Part shown: positions 38,901 through 46,900 of the stretch, one piece after another
Numbering within the stretch: the first letter of the stretch is position 1
How the letters are laid out: every line of letters begins with the position of its first letter
From: Mycobacteroides chelonae CCUG 47445
GTDB lineage: Bacteria > Actinomycetota > Actinomycetes > Mycobacteriales > Mycobacteriaceae
Length of the DNA stretch: 64,000 nt
Assembly: GCF_001632805.1 (NCBI RefSeq)
Contig: NZ_CP007220.1
Location: 3,348,001 to 3,412,000, forward strand
Reading direction: 5' to 3'
Notes under the pieces: generated by a model
What the model saw: only the letters and a program-made list of their open reading frames with translations
The model's database searches: none
What the model was told of the DNA's origin: nothing
Program-made: the position numbers and the translations under genes

Positions 38901-38948
38901 GATCTCCTCCCCCGATGTGGATGCGGGAAGGTAGTCGATAGTGGTCAC
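32985..38948 (-). CDS. Hybrid NRPS: C, decayed A, acyl-ligase-type A, KR, PCP
   Basis: This 1987-residue megasynthase has an unusual domain order. A condensation domain (1-455) has MHHIIVDGWS at 154-163. Residues about 475-800 resemble an adenylation domain that has lost the SGSTG, A4 and A5 cores (pseudo-A). A second, intact adenylation domain of acyl-ligase/FAAL style follows (about 835-1350): TSGSTGQPKG at 988, NWMPLEHVGGIVM, SWGMSETSSG, TGDLGRI, GRAKDIIIVNG and Lys1338 in IGKIQ. Next is a ketoreductase (about 1375-1830) with a structural half, GGLGGL near 1594, Lys1701, Ser1725, Tyr1738 and Asn1742. Last comes a carrier domain (Ser1909 in FFDIGGNSV) and an Arg-rich tail. There is no terminal thioesterase or reductase. 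The layout suggests loading and reduction of a keto acid. Its GTG overlaps the PKS stop by 4 nt. Confidence 0.88.
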   Translation of the reverse strand: MTTIDYLPASTSGEEILLFRTSFAQQRMWFLSRLDPDSHYYNVPIVLHFRGAVRPDALRRALAEMVSRHEILRTTFVEVDGEVMQAVAADTVITVPLKEIDCSSTQSVPPIQRPEVRAAVLDLVCAPFDLSAGPLLRAHLLDLRDGEFLLVVAMHHIIVDGWSIGVLCDELRQLYGAEVTGIPAALPPLEYQIGDLAEQEHDVMSGPARERHLAYWRSQLAGELSSPALPFDRDRPLDNVFQGATLDFTLSPSDTAAMAAFGRDMDVTVFATLLAAFYTLLYRYSGSDDQVVGAPMANREDHRVSALIGLFVNTIPLRARINPSAGFAELVSHVREVTLGAYEHQELPLEQIIDEVAPARLPGRNPMVAVLFAMQSPPPADLDFAGTPVSFVGVPTGTTRADVELHFWPLGESIGVQFVYSTELFDAATMEQMRDDYTALLRAAIASPHLAIDCLPLGAHEARVAQSLAPVLQHVESSVAVVDGHVELTHTELRRTAVRLAAAMSGAHGGTVVLALERGPDLVAALVAAVSAGARRVAWLPTSLPAPYRERSLRELAPAFVVDDAAVAQLGTGDARPAGAPDSLNTDASIGLLDSYLAGILVTLLHSGSVNLVDPEPVPEVVLTADRRLAPPGVLGELCVGRPGEAVLPTGIPARMRRDSSVEIAHSSRGRAWDGHRWADLATVDAVLMEHELIDDCAVLSRRTISGTTELVAYVATSAPISSRRLSEFARIVLPPSLVPRAFVPVAALPVTTTGALDIAALYRLPVIDDELIARWSARLPEATQIQVVPDIADTPRILVGDPAPPPKQAPLVSAAQRDVHELSMLDGGPAVVPVVASLPDALVRAARDASTTELVFLDESGAERTLTYAAVLDAARRVLGGLRAAGLVPGDLAIVHLSRNDEFVAAIWGCFLGGIVPVPVAPNAVGGAEKAATAWSALNQPLIINVAGQPPVHQAARVVPIGDLLAHDPDAAHHEPDPEAVALLLLTSGSTGQPKGVQLTHRNILSRSAATAQTNAFAPADISFNWMPLEHVGGIVMSHLQDVYVCCQQVHAATSWVLADPLRWLTIVDRYRVTNTWAPNFAFGLIADRFAEAPNADRFDLTCLRFILNGGEAIVPRIARRFLRMLEHSGLPRTAMRPSWGMSETSSGVVFSQNFSVETTTDTDEFTELGKPIHGTRIRVVDMDNTAVPVGDVGRVQISGPTVTRGYYADPERTGEAFTADGWFDTGDLGRIHGGALTLTGRAKDIIIVNGVNYSCHAIESAVEESPLVISSYAAAIAVRPPGSDTDVLAIVFSPQSGAVDEEVLADVRSRVLAVGPNPDLVIPVPPESIPKTDIGKIQRSLLRQRFDDGEFADIVRRVQTSSASANSLPNWFFRPMWHRRDRLRPSAPIDGAVLIIGESGNLGAQLADRLTAQGVRVVRATVADIDAGLSSVSGTTAIRTVVYLAAPRAQGDIADSSPELLPVGVFDVVRIVRTVFDEERGDGTPPALYVIGSGIEQVTDTDEADPGLAPIPVLLRSAVAEMPGLRVRFVDLDRTDQAAGADHVAGELGYSTKDIEVAYRAGARWVKGLERLPDEPTAGVAIPSGGLHLISGGLGGLAYELARLLIERFGARVLLVGHRDPDERQSAAYQRLRDIAGDEAVRFEVADVRDADQVWDAVTSAEDRWGIQLSGIWHLAGAYREQPLATTTESDLTDISTAKVAGARVLHHIALRRKGIRFVSFSSVNGFFGGSTVGGYSAANAYLDAFTLYQRRSGISAHSIAWTMWDRVGMSAQVEHLEGTRASGYRVVGRVEALNSLLVALAHDVPHVLVGLDDTKSAIRARLSGVAPAGQVLVADLKQAAPEFPDVPVRDRYDRIVPTRVQSAGVARQWVAARDDTERRVSAIWRQVLGSDSFGVTDSFFDIGGNSVLLALAQRLVQEEFGRPIALVDLFRYPTVSSLAAYLSSSEIDTEPSNPEPGTVSESNPGVGSDRARIRKEARRRRRAP

Positions 38949-41900
38949 TCTCGCGCTCCCTCAAGCAGAATGACGCCGTCTGCAGTACGCAGTGCGGCGC
39001 GCCCCCGACGGGCTGGGGGCGCGGGTTTCGAGGACGTCTCGGGCTCGTCCGACGGTGTTGTCGCGGCTGCGGCCACGTCCGCCACGGTGACTGATTCGAG
39101 CAATTGACGCATGCTCATTTCGATCCCTAGCGCATTGCGCTGCTCCGCGGCGATCTGCATGGCCAATAGCGACTCGCCACCCAGTTCGAGAAAACGATCA
39201 TGGACACCGATCCGGTCGTACCCAAAGAAGCGCTGCCAGATCGCCGCGATACCTTCCTCCAATTTCGACCGCGGCGCGCAGTACTCCGTCGACAGCACCG
39301 GGCGGTGATTGAACGAGACGTTCACCGATGGGGCAGCAGGCGTATCCGGCACCGGTGCCGGCTCCTGCTCAGCACGTGTCGCCACCGTACTCGAACCACC
39401 CAGAACCACCGTGGGTACCGCGGGCGCACCGAGCACCTCACCGAATCGGTCTGGTGGAACGTTCATCTCGTCGTCCGCAGAGGTGTCGACAAAGGTCCAG
39501 TCTCCAACTCCGGCACGGTGCCGAACGGCGAGTGTGCCATGCGCATACCCTTCGGCCAGTGCCGCATCGAGGGAGTCCTCACGTGGCCTCGTGAGCAGCA
39601 TGCGTTGCGCCGACGGTTCGGACGCCGCGATCTCACGCAGCATGGCGACGGCGCGATCGAAGTCCGGATCCAGGACGAGCACCGGCTCAGGACGCTCGGC
39701 GACGATCAACGCATGGTCACCCGCCGGACCGGAATCGTAGACGGCCGAGCCGGTGAATCCGTTCGTGTCGAGTAGCGCTGCCCACTGCTGGGGTGCCACC
39801 AACGGTGAATCCGTCCGCACGTCGTCGTCGAAATCGAGCCATCCGGTCAACAGCGGGTCGATCAGCGAGTCGCAACGCTCCTCAGTCTTGGCTTCCAGCA
39901 AGAACATCAGGCCGCCGGGAGCGGTGAACGCCGCGGTGTTGCGGATAGCGGTCGGCAGATCCGGTGCCACATGCAACACGTTGAACGCCAGGACAACGTC
40001 GAACCCAGCAAGCGGCAGACTCTGCCCGGCCGGATCGTCGACGATATCGAGAGAGGCGAATCGGACGAAATCGAGACCCTCTGCTTCGGCGTGCCGCTGG
40101 GCGGCCACCACAAACGAGCGTCCGATATCGGTGAAGTGGTACTCGACCGAGCCTGCCGGCACGCCGCGCAGCGCGTCGACCACCGGCCACGTCAGGTAGC
40201 CACGGCCGGCGCCGATTTCGAGGATCCGCAGTGGCCGCCCCGGGGTGGCGTTGGCAGCCAGTCCGGCAAGTGTCGTCCCGATCAGATCGCGGTACGTTGC
40301 GAAATCGCTATGCGCGATGCGTTGTTCGGTCAGGCTCCGATACAGACGGTCATCTCCGTTCGGCGTCACAACCTCATTGCCGGCGATCTGCCCGCGCAGC
40401 ACCTGGTCGTAGCCGCGCATGCATTGGTCCAGCAGCTGGGCCCATGTCGCCAGCTCGGGATTATCGGCGCACCAGCGCCCGAGTTCGGGCACATCGGCCA
40501 CCGCCGGCACATCGAGCACGCGCAGCCGGCCGTTCTCGCTGGAGACGATGCCGTCCTCGCTCAAGATGCGCAGGAATGCATCGACAATCTTGTGGTAGTC
40601 CGGTATCACCCCCAGCCGGGCGATCAACTCGTCGCGCGAGTACTCGGTTCCGGGAGTCATCGCGACGCCTGCGCTTCGCAGGTGCGCGCATATATACCGG
40701 GTGCACAGGTCGTCCAGCGCGTTCGACACCTGTGTCGAACCTTGCGGCACCACAACATCAATGGGCTCGGCGCGCAATCCTGTCGCGGCGCTCGACCATG
40801 TTGCGGCCACCCCTTCGACCGGCTCACTGCTGAGGACCCATCGCCGTCCGTTGCGATAAGCCACCGTTCGATCGCCATCCGGAACCGACAGCTCCGCGAC
40901 CAGCGCCTGGGCATCGGTCCGGTCCATGTCCACCACGCTGACGGCGCGCGTTACGCCGTTGCGGCGCAACCATTGTGCGGCGCCAACTGCCAGCCAATGA
41001 CTGACGTCGATGTCCTCCACGCCGGTGACGTCGAAGGCGTTGCCGACACAGACATGCACCGCCACACCCGAACCGGCGGCATCGACCGCGCGCGCCAGTT
41101 GCACGTATCGCTCGCGATCCGGCCGCGTTCCGTGCGCACCGGTAAGGAACACGATGCGCTGGTATTCGGTCGAAGCCGGTGTGAGGCCCGGCCCGAGCAG
41201 ATCAACACCAGTGCTGACTGTGTTGGCAAGTTCCTCGGCGAATCGAGCGGTGGCGGGATCCTCGTCAACCAGAACCAGCCATCGTGCCGCGGACGGCTCT
41301 GCGGCGGAAGCTATCGGTGTACTGCTACGCCACACCGGAACACTCATGTTCGGCCGGACGGGTGGCTGTGCGCCGTCAGACGCTGCGATCCAGTACCGCT
41401 GTCGCTCGAACGGATAGCCGGGCAACTCGACACGTGCCGGGCGGCGGCCTCCCGATATCAGACTCCAGTCGATGTCGATGCCGTGCTCCCAGGCCTTGCC
41501 CACAGCGGCAAGCAATGCACGCCGATCGCTGCGGCGGTCGTCGCGATGCCGCATCGTGGCGAAAGCTGCAAACGACGCGTCACCCTGCGGCTGGGCAAGC
41601 CGCGTCAATGTCTGACCGGGACCCACCTCCAGCAGCACCGCCCCCTGGAGGCCGGCCAATTCGCCGAATCCAGCGGCCAATTGCACAGGCTCACGGCTAT
41701 GCCGGATCCAATAGCCCGGGTCGGTTGCCTCCTCGGGCTGAATCCAGGTGCCCGTGACATTCGACAGATACGGCACACGCGGTGGCCGCAGCGTGACACC
41801 GGCCAAGATGTCGGCGAACTCACCGAGCACGGGATCCAACTCGGGCGAATGCACCGCCATCGATACCCGCACCCGCTGGAATTGGACGCCGCGCAGTTCC

Positions 41901-43999
41901 AATTCCTCTTCCAGTAGCGCGATCTCGGCGGTGGGTCCGGAGACCGTACACGACGATGCGTCGGTGATTCCGGATACAACAAGCCTGCCACTCAACAATG
42001 GGCTGACATCGGCCGCGGACAGCAGGATGCTCGTGGTCGCACCGCCCATTCGGGCGAACAATCGCCCACGCGCCGAAACCAACGGCAGCACTTGGTCGAT
42101 GTCGATGACGCCGGACAGGCACGCCGCCGCGTACTCGCCCAGGCTATGGCCGAGCATCGCGCTCGGTGTCAACCCCCACGCCGCGAGCTGAGTCGCGAGC
42201 GCGTACTCGGTAGCCACCACGGCCGGAAACACCACATCGAGCCGCTGCTCATCGAGCCCACCGTCGCCAAACAGGTGGCTATGCAGGTCGATATCGCAAT
42301 GCTGCGCCAAGATCTGGGCGCACTCGTCGATTGACGACCGGAACACCTCTTCGGTCTCGTAGAGACCGTGACCCATCCCGACGTATTGCGCCCCGCCGCC
42401 GGGGAGCAGCAGAACCAACGGAACTGCACCGTCATTCGCGCGAGTGGCCTGGGCGGGAGCGGTCAGCAGCGATGCCGCCTGTTTCGCCGACCCGCACACC
42501 ACCGAACGCCGATACGGTAATGTACGGCGACCCAATTGCAGGGTGTCGGCAACATCTGCTGGATCAATCTCACTGTTGCTACGCAGATAGTCGGCCAATT
42601 GCGCGGCCTGTTGGTCTAATGCCGATGCGGTGGCGGCCGACAGGACCAGCAAGGACTCGGAGCGATCCGCGGTTGGGAGCGGGTCGCGTTGAGCATCGCG
42701 CGGTGCCTGCTCGAGCACCATATGTACGTTGGTGCCACCGATTCCGAAGGCGCTCACCCCGGCACGGCGCGGTCCGTCTCCCGCAGGCCAGTCGACGGTG
42801 TCGACGGCCACACGGAACGGGCTGTTGGCAAGGTCGAGCAGCGGATTCTCGGCGGTGTAATGCAGATTCGCGGGGATTACACCATGCTCGACGGACAACG
42901 CGGCCTTGATGAGTCCTGCTACTCCGGCCGCGGTGTCGGTATGGCCGATGTTTGTCTTGGCACTGCCCAGCAGGCAGTATCCGGTCTGGTCGGTGGATTC
43001 CCGGAATGCCTTGGTCAGTGCCGACACCTCGATGGGGTCACCGAGCGGTGTTCCCGTTCCGTGAGCCTCGACCATGCCGATCGAACTCGCCTCCACTCCG
43101 GCAACCGCATGTGCGGCGAGGATGACTTCACTCTGCGCGGTGGCGCTGGGCGCGGTGAAACCGGTCTTGTGGCGCCCGTCGTTGTTGACCGCACTTCCTT
43201 TGATGACGGCCCGAATTCGGTCACCATCGGCGAGCGCGTCAGACAAGCGCTTGAGCAGAACAACTCCCACGCCGTCGCCGGGGAACATGCCCGCAGCGTC
43301 GGCGTCGAAGGCCCGGCAACGGCCATCGGGAGAGAGCGGTCCGTTCGGGGTGTACCGGTATCCCTTGCCGGGGTGGGGGTTCAAGCTCACTCCACCAGCC
43401 AGAGCCAGGTCACATCGATAGTCCAGAAGTTCCTGGCACGCCAGATGCACCGCAACCAGTGAGGTCGAGCAGGCGGTGCTCACCGCAACACTCGGACCCG
43501 TCAGATTGAGATGGTACGAGACTCGGCCAGGAAGCGAGCCCGGCGAATTGGCAAACCCCGCGGGTAACGCGTCCGCCGAGGAAGGGCTGAGGCCAAGATG
43601 CGGAAGGACGTTCGCGATGAGATAGTTCGACTGCCCGGAGCCCGCGTAGACGCCGACCAGTCCATCGTATCGATCCGTGTCATAACCGGCCTGTTCGAAG
43701 ACGTGGTACGCACATTCCAGGAAGAGACGTTGCTGCGGATCTATCATCGCGGCCTCGGCCGGCGGGTAACCGAAGAACTTGGCGTCGAATAGTTCGATTC
43801 CCTCGATGACGGCCTCGCGGCGCACTAACCCCGGCGCATCCGCTAAGTCATCCAAAGATCTTGCGCCTTCACGCTTTTCCGTGAGTAGCGACCAGTATTC
43901 ACTGACGTCGCCGGCGCCGGGAAATCGGCACTGCATTCCGATGATGGCAATGTCGGCAAACTCTGTCTCGGTGGTCGGTGTATCCATATCCACTGTCAC
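38945..43999 (-). CDS. Type I PKS: KS, AT, KR structural remnant, C-methyltransferase, ACP
   Basis: The 1684-residue PKS module has a ketosynthase with Cys177 in STACSTS and His residues in EAHGTGT and NIGHT, and an acyltransferase with Ser619 in GHSLGE. The AT selectivity motif reads MAVHS, neither the common malonyl nor methylmalonyl form. Residues about 885-1065 look like only the non-catalytic half of a ketoreductase (no GGxGxxG or Ser/Tyr/Asn site follows). A C-methyltransferase domain comes next (about 1085-1480, ILEIGAGRGYLT at 1259), then an ACP (LGGESLLAMQ near 1615). It should add a C-methylated, unreduced two-carbon unit unless the ketoreductase of the next protein acts in trans. 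GTGA overlaps at both ends couple it to its neighbours. Confidence 0.9.
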   Translation of the reverse strand: MTVDMDTPTTETEFADIAIIGMQCRFPGAGDVSEYWSLLTEKREGARSLDDLADAPGLVRREAVIEGIELFDAKFFGYPPAEAAMIDPQQRLFLECAYHVFEQAGYDTDRYDGLVGVYAGSGQSNYLIANVLPHLGLSPSSADALPAGFANSPGSLPGRVSYHLNLTGPSVAVSTACSTSLVAVHLACQELLDYRCDLALAGGVSLNPHPGKGYRYTPNGPLSPDGRCRAFDADAAGMFPGDGVGVVLLKRLSDALADGDRIRAVIKGSAVNNDGRHKTGFTAPSATAQSEVILAAHAVAGVEASSIGMVEAHGTGTPLGDPIEVSALTKAFRESTDQTGYCLLGSAKTNIGHTDTAAGVAGLIKAALSVEHGVIPANLHYTAENPLLDLANSPFRVAVDTVDWPAGDGPRRAGVSAFGIGGTNVHMVLEQAPRDAQRDPLPTADRSESLLVLSAATASALDQQAAQLADYLRSNSEIDPADVADTLQLGRRTLPYRRSVVCGSAKQAASLLTAPAQATRANDGAVPLVLLLPGGGAQYVGMGHGLYETEEVFRSSIDECAQILAQHCDIDLHSHLFGDGGLDEQRLDVVFPAVVATEYALATQLAAWGLTPSAMLGHSLGEYAAACLSGVIDIDQVLPLVSARGRLFARMGGATTSILLSAADVSPLLSGRLVVSGITDASSCTVSGPTAEIALLEEELELRGVQFQRVRVSMAVHSPELDPVLGEFADILAGVTLRPPRVPYLSNVTGTWIQPEEATDPGYWIRHSREPVQLAAGFGELAGLQGAVLLEVGPGQTLTRLAQPQGDASFAAFATMRHRDDRRSDRRALLAAVGKAWEHGIDIDWSLISGGRRPARVELPGYPFERQRYWIAASDGAQPPVRPNMSVPVWRSSTPIASAAEPSAARWLVLVDEDPATARFAEELANTVSTGVDLLGPGLTPASTEYQRIVFLTGAHGTRPDRERYVQLARAVDAAGSGVAVHVCVGNAFDVTGVEDIDVSHWLAVGAAQWLRRNGVTRAVSVVDMDRTDAQALVAELSVPDGDRTVAYRNGRRWVLSSEPVEGVAATWSSAATGLRAEPIDVVVPQGSTQVSNALDDLCTRYICAHLRSAGVAMTPGTEYSRDELIARLGVIPDYHKIVDAFLRILSEDGIVSSENGRLRVLDVPAVADVPELGRWCADNPELATWAQLLDQCMRGYDQVLRGQIAGNEVVTPNGDDRLYRSLTEQRIAHSDFATYRDLIGTTLAGLAANATPGRPLRILEIGAGRGYLTWPVVDALRGVPAGSVEYHFTDIGRSFVVAAQRHAEAEGLDFVRFASLDIVDDPAGQSLPLAGFDVVLAFNVLHVAPDLPTAIRNTAAFTAPGGLMFLLEAKTEERCDSLIDPLLTGWLDFDDDVRTDSPLVAPQQWAALLDTNGFTGSAVYDSGPAGDHALIVAERPEPVLVLDPDFDRAVAMLREIAASEPSAQRMLLTRPREDSLDAALAEGYAHGTLAVRHRAGVGDWTFVDTSADDEMNVPPDRFGEVLGAPAVPTVVLGGSSTVATRAEQEPAPVPDTPAAPSVNVSFNHRPVLSTEYCAPRSKLEEGIAAIWQRFFGYDRIGVHDRFLELGGESLLAMQIAAEQRNALGIEMSMRQLLESVTVADVAAAATTPSDEPETSSKPAPPARRGRAALRTADGVILLEGARE

Positions 44000-46900
44000 T
44001 GACGTTGTTCTCCCACATTGGTATTGCTGCCACAGCGTCGCTGCACCAGATCGACAAGATCGGCAAGAGTCGCGCCCTGATCCCAGAGCTCAGCCACCGA
44101 TACCTTGATTCCGCAGCGCTCCCCTATCGCTGTCACGATGCGAGCGGCGATCAGCGAATCGCCTCCCAGGTCGAAGAAATTGTCGTCCGGTTCAACGCTT
44201 GCCACACCCAGTGCCTCACACCAGATCTGCTCGACCGCCACGGTCGGCGAGACATCGGCCTGGGGGGCCGTCTCGGTCACCGTCGACACCTGTTTGGCAG
44301 GCGCCGCCGGTGCCTGCCTTGCGGGCCGGCTGGCGACGGGCTTCGGCGGAATCATCCACAACCGCTCCCGCTCGAACGGATATGTGGGCAGAGGCACCCG
44401 CGGCTGTGGCGCACCGAAGTGCTGCCACACCAGCTCAGCACCAGCGGCCCACAGGCGTCCTGCTGCCGCTATCGCAACGGTCGCACTGTCACCGGTCCGA
44501 TCCCCGAGCATCGAAACGACCTCCGGTTCCTGAGTATTCGCCGCGACGATGCCGCGCAAGGTGTGACCGGGACCGGCCTCCACAAGCACCGCATCCGGGT
44601 ACTCGGCACACAGCACCGCCAGGCCGGAGGCGAACTGCACCGTCTCACGCAACTGCCGTCCCCAATACTCGGGGTCGGTGGCCTGCGCCCCGGTGATCCA
44701 GGTACCCGTGACATTGGACATGAAAGGAACCTGCGGCGGTTGCAATCGCAGCCGCGCCACAGCAGCCGAGAAACTGCCGACCGCCGGATCGACGAGGGCG
44801 GAATGGAAACCCCGATTCACCGGTAAACGCGTGCAGCGCACGCCGGTACTCGCCGCCTCCTGCACGAGCGCTTCGATCCCCTCCGCGCTGCCGGCAACAA
44901 CGACCTGCTCCGGGCCGTTGACCGCCGCAACCGATACCCCAACCGGAAGCATCGCGGTGACGGCATCGAGCGATGCCCCGACGGCAGCCATGGCACCGGA
45001 CTCACACTGCTGAATCAGTTCGCCGCGCAGCGCCGCCAGCTGAACTGCTTCGTCCAGCGTGAATACCCCTGCCACGCAAGCAGCCACCAGTTCACCGATG
45101 CTGTGACCGAGCATGGCCACGGGTTGCACACCCCACTCACCGAGGAGCTGGGTGAGCGCATACCCAACCGTGAACAGTGCGGGCTGGGTCAGGCGGGTCT
45201 GCATGAGCGCAGCGTCGGTGGCCTCGTCACCCTCGCCGCACAGCATCGTGCGCAGATCCACACCGATCAGCGGCTCAAAGCGGATGGCGCACTCGTCGAT
45301 GTGCCGGCGATAGACCGGTGATGTCGCGTAGAGCTGCGCACCCATGCCACTGAACTGGCTTCCCTGCCCGGGAAACAGGAGCACGACGGGGCGGGGCTTG
45401 TCTGAGGCAATCCCGGCGCGAGATGGTGCATATCCCGCGCTTTCGAGGACTTGCCGCGCTTCCGTCGAGTCCGCACAGACTGCGGTAAACCGATGCTTGA
45501 AAGCACGCCGTCCGATGCGCAACGTGGCCGCAACGGCGGCCAGATCTTGTTCGGGATGCTGCTCCAGGTGCCGCGCCAGGTTCTTCCGCGCAGCCTCGAG
45601 CGCCGGTGCCGTTCGCGCCGAGAGCACAAGCAGGTGCGGACCGTCCTGAACTGCAGTGGGCGCCTGTGAAACTGGAGCTTCCTGCAGTACGGCATGAGCA
45701 TTGGTGCCACCCATGCTGTAGGAGCTGACTCCCGCACGACGCGGCTTTCCGTCGGGCGCATTCCAGCGTCGCAGGCGCGTACCCACATAAAAAGGGCTCT
45801 TCGAGAATTCAATCTGCGGATTGGGGGCCGTGAAGTTGACAGCAGGCGGGTACATCCGATGTTGCAGCGCCAGTATCACTTTGATGAGGGCCAGGACGCC
45901 CGAGGCAGGCCCGGTGTGTCCGATGTTCGGCTTCAGGGTGCCCAGTCGACATGCTTCTGTCCGCGTGTCACCCGCTTGGCGAAAGGCATTGTCCAGCGCG
46001 GCGATCTCGATCGGATCGCCCAGTAGCGTCCCGGTGCCATGCGTCTCCACGTAATCGACGGTCTCGGCCGGAACCTCGGCGACGGCCAGCGCCTCGGTGA
46101 TGACCTCAACCTGGCCGCTGACACTCGGCGCCGCGAACCCAGCCTTATTCCCGCCGTCGTTGTTGACGGCGGTTCCCCTGATGATGCCCAGAATAGAATC
46201 ACCATCTGCGACAGCGCTCGACGCGCGTTTCAGCAGGATTACTCCCACTCCGTCACCGACCAATGTGCCGTCGGCGGACGCATCAAACGCACGGCATCGA
46301 CCGGAGGTAGAGATGGCGCCGCTTTCGGTAGCCACGTATCCGGCGGTTTGCGGGAAGGTGATGGAGGCGCCACCGGCCAGCGCCATGTCGGACTCACCCG
46401 ACAAAACGCTTTGCACCGCAAGGTGGATGGCCACCAGCGAGGTAGAGCAACCGGTGCCCAGCGATATGCTGGGGCCGCGCAGATTCAGCTTGTAGGAAAC
46501 GCGAGGCGCCAGAAAATCGTTCTCGGTCGCCAGCGCCGTCTGCAGATACTCGGTGCCGTTGAGGTTCCCGTAGTCGGTCGACAGATTTGCCCGGTAATAG
46601 GTCGAGCCCGCACTGCCCCCGAACACCCCGACAGAACCGTCGTACCGCTGCAGGTCATAGCCGGACGATTCCACAGCCTCCCAAGCACATTCGAGAAAGA
46701 GTCGTTGCTGCGGATCAATCGAGCGTGCCTCACTCGGGGCGTACGCGAAAAACTTGGGATCGAAGTCGGCCACATCGGCAAGAATCGGCCGAACCCTAAC
46801 CAGCCGCGGATCACCGAGTTCCTCCGGCGAAACCCCCGCCGACAGCAGTTCCTCATCGGTGAAATGCGTGAGCGATTCCTCTCCCGCACAAAGATTCGCC

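Noticed and set aside
39971..41917. 648-codon plus-strand ORF within the C-methyltransferase PKS gene
   Set aside because: Antisense shadow; Arg/His/Gln-rich peptide without domains, while the minus strand has a continuous PKS.
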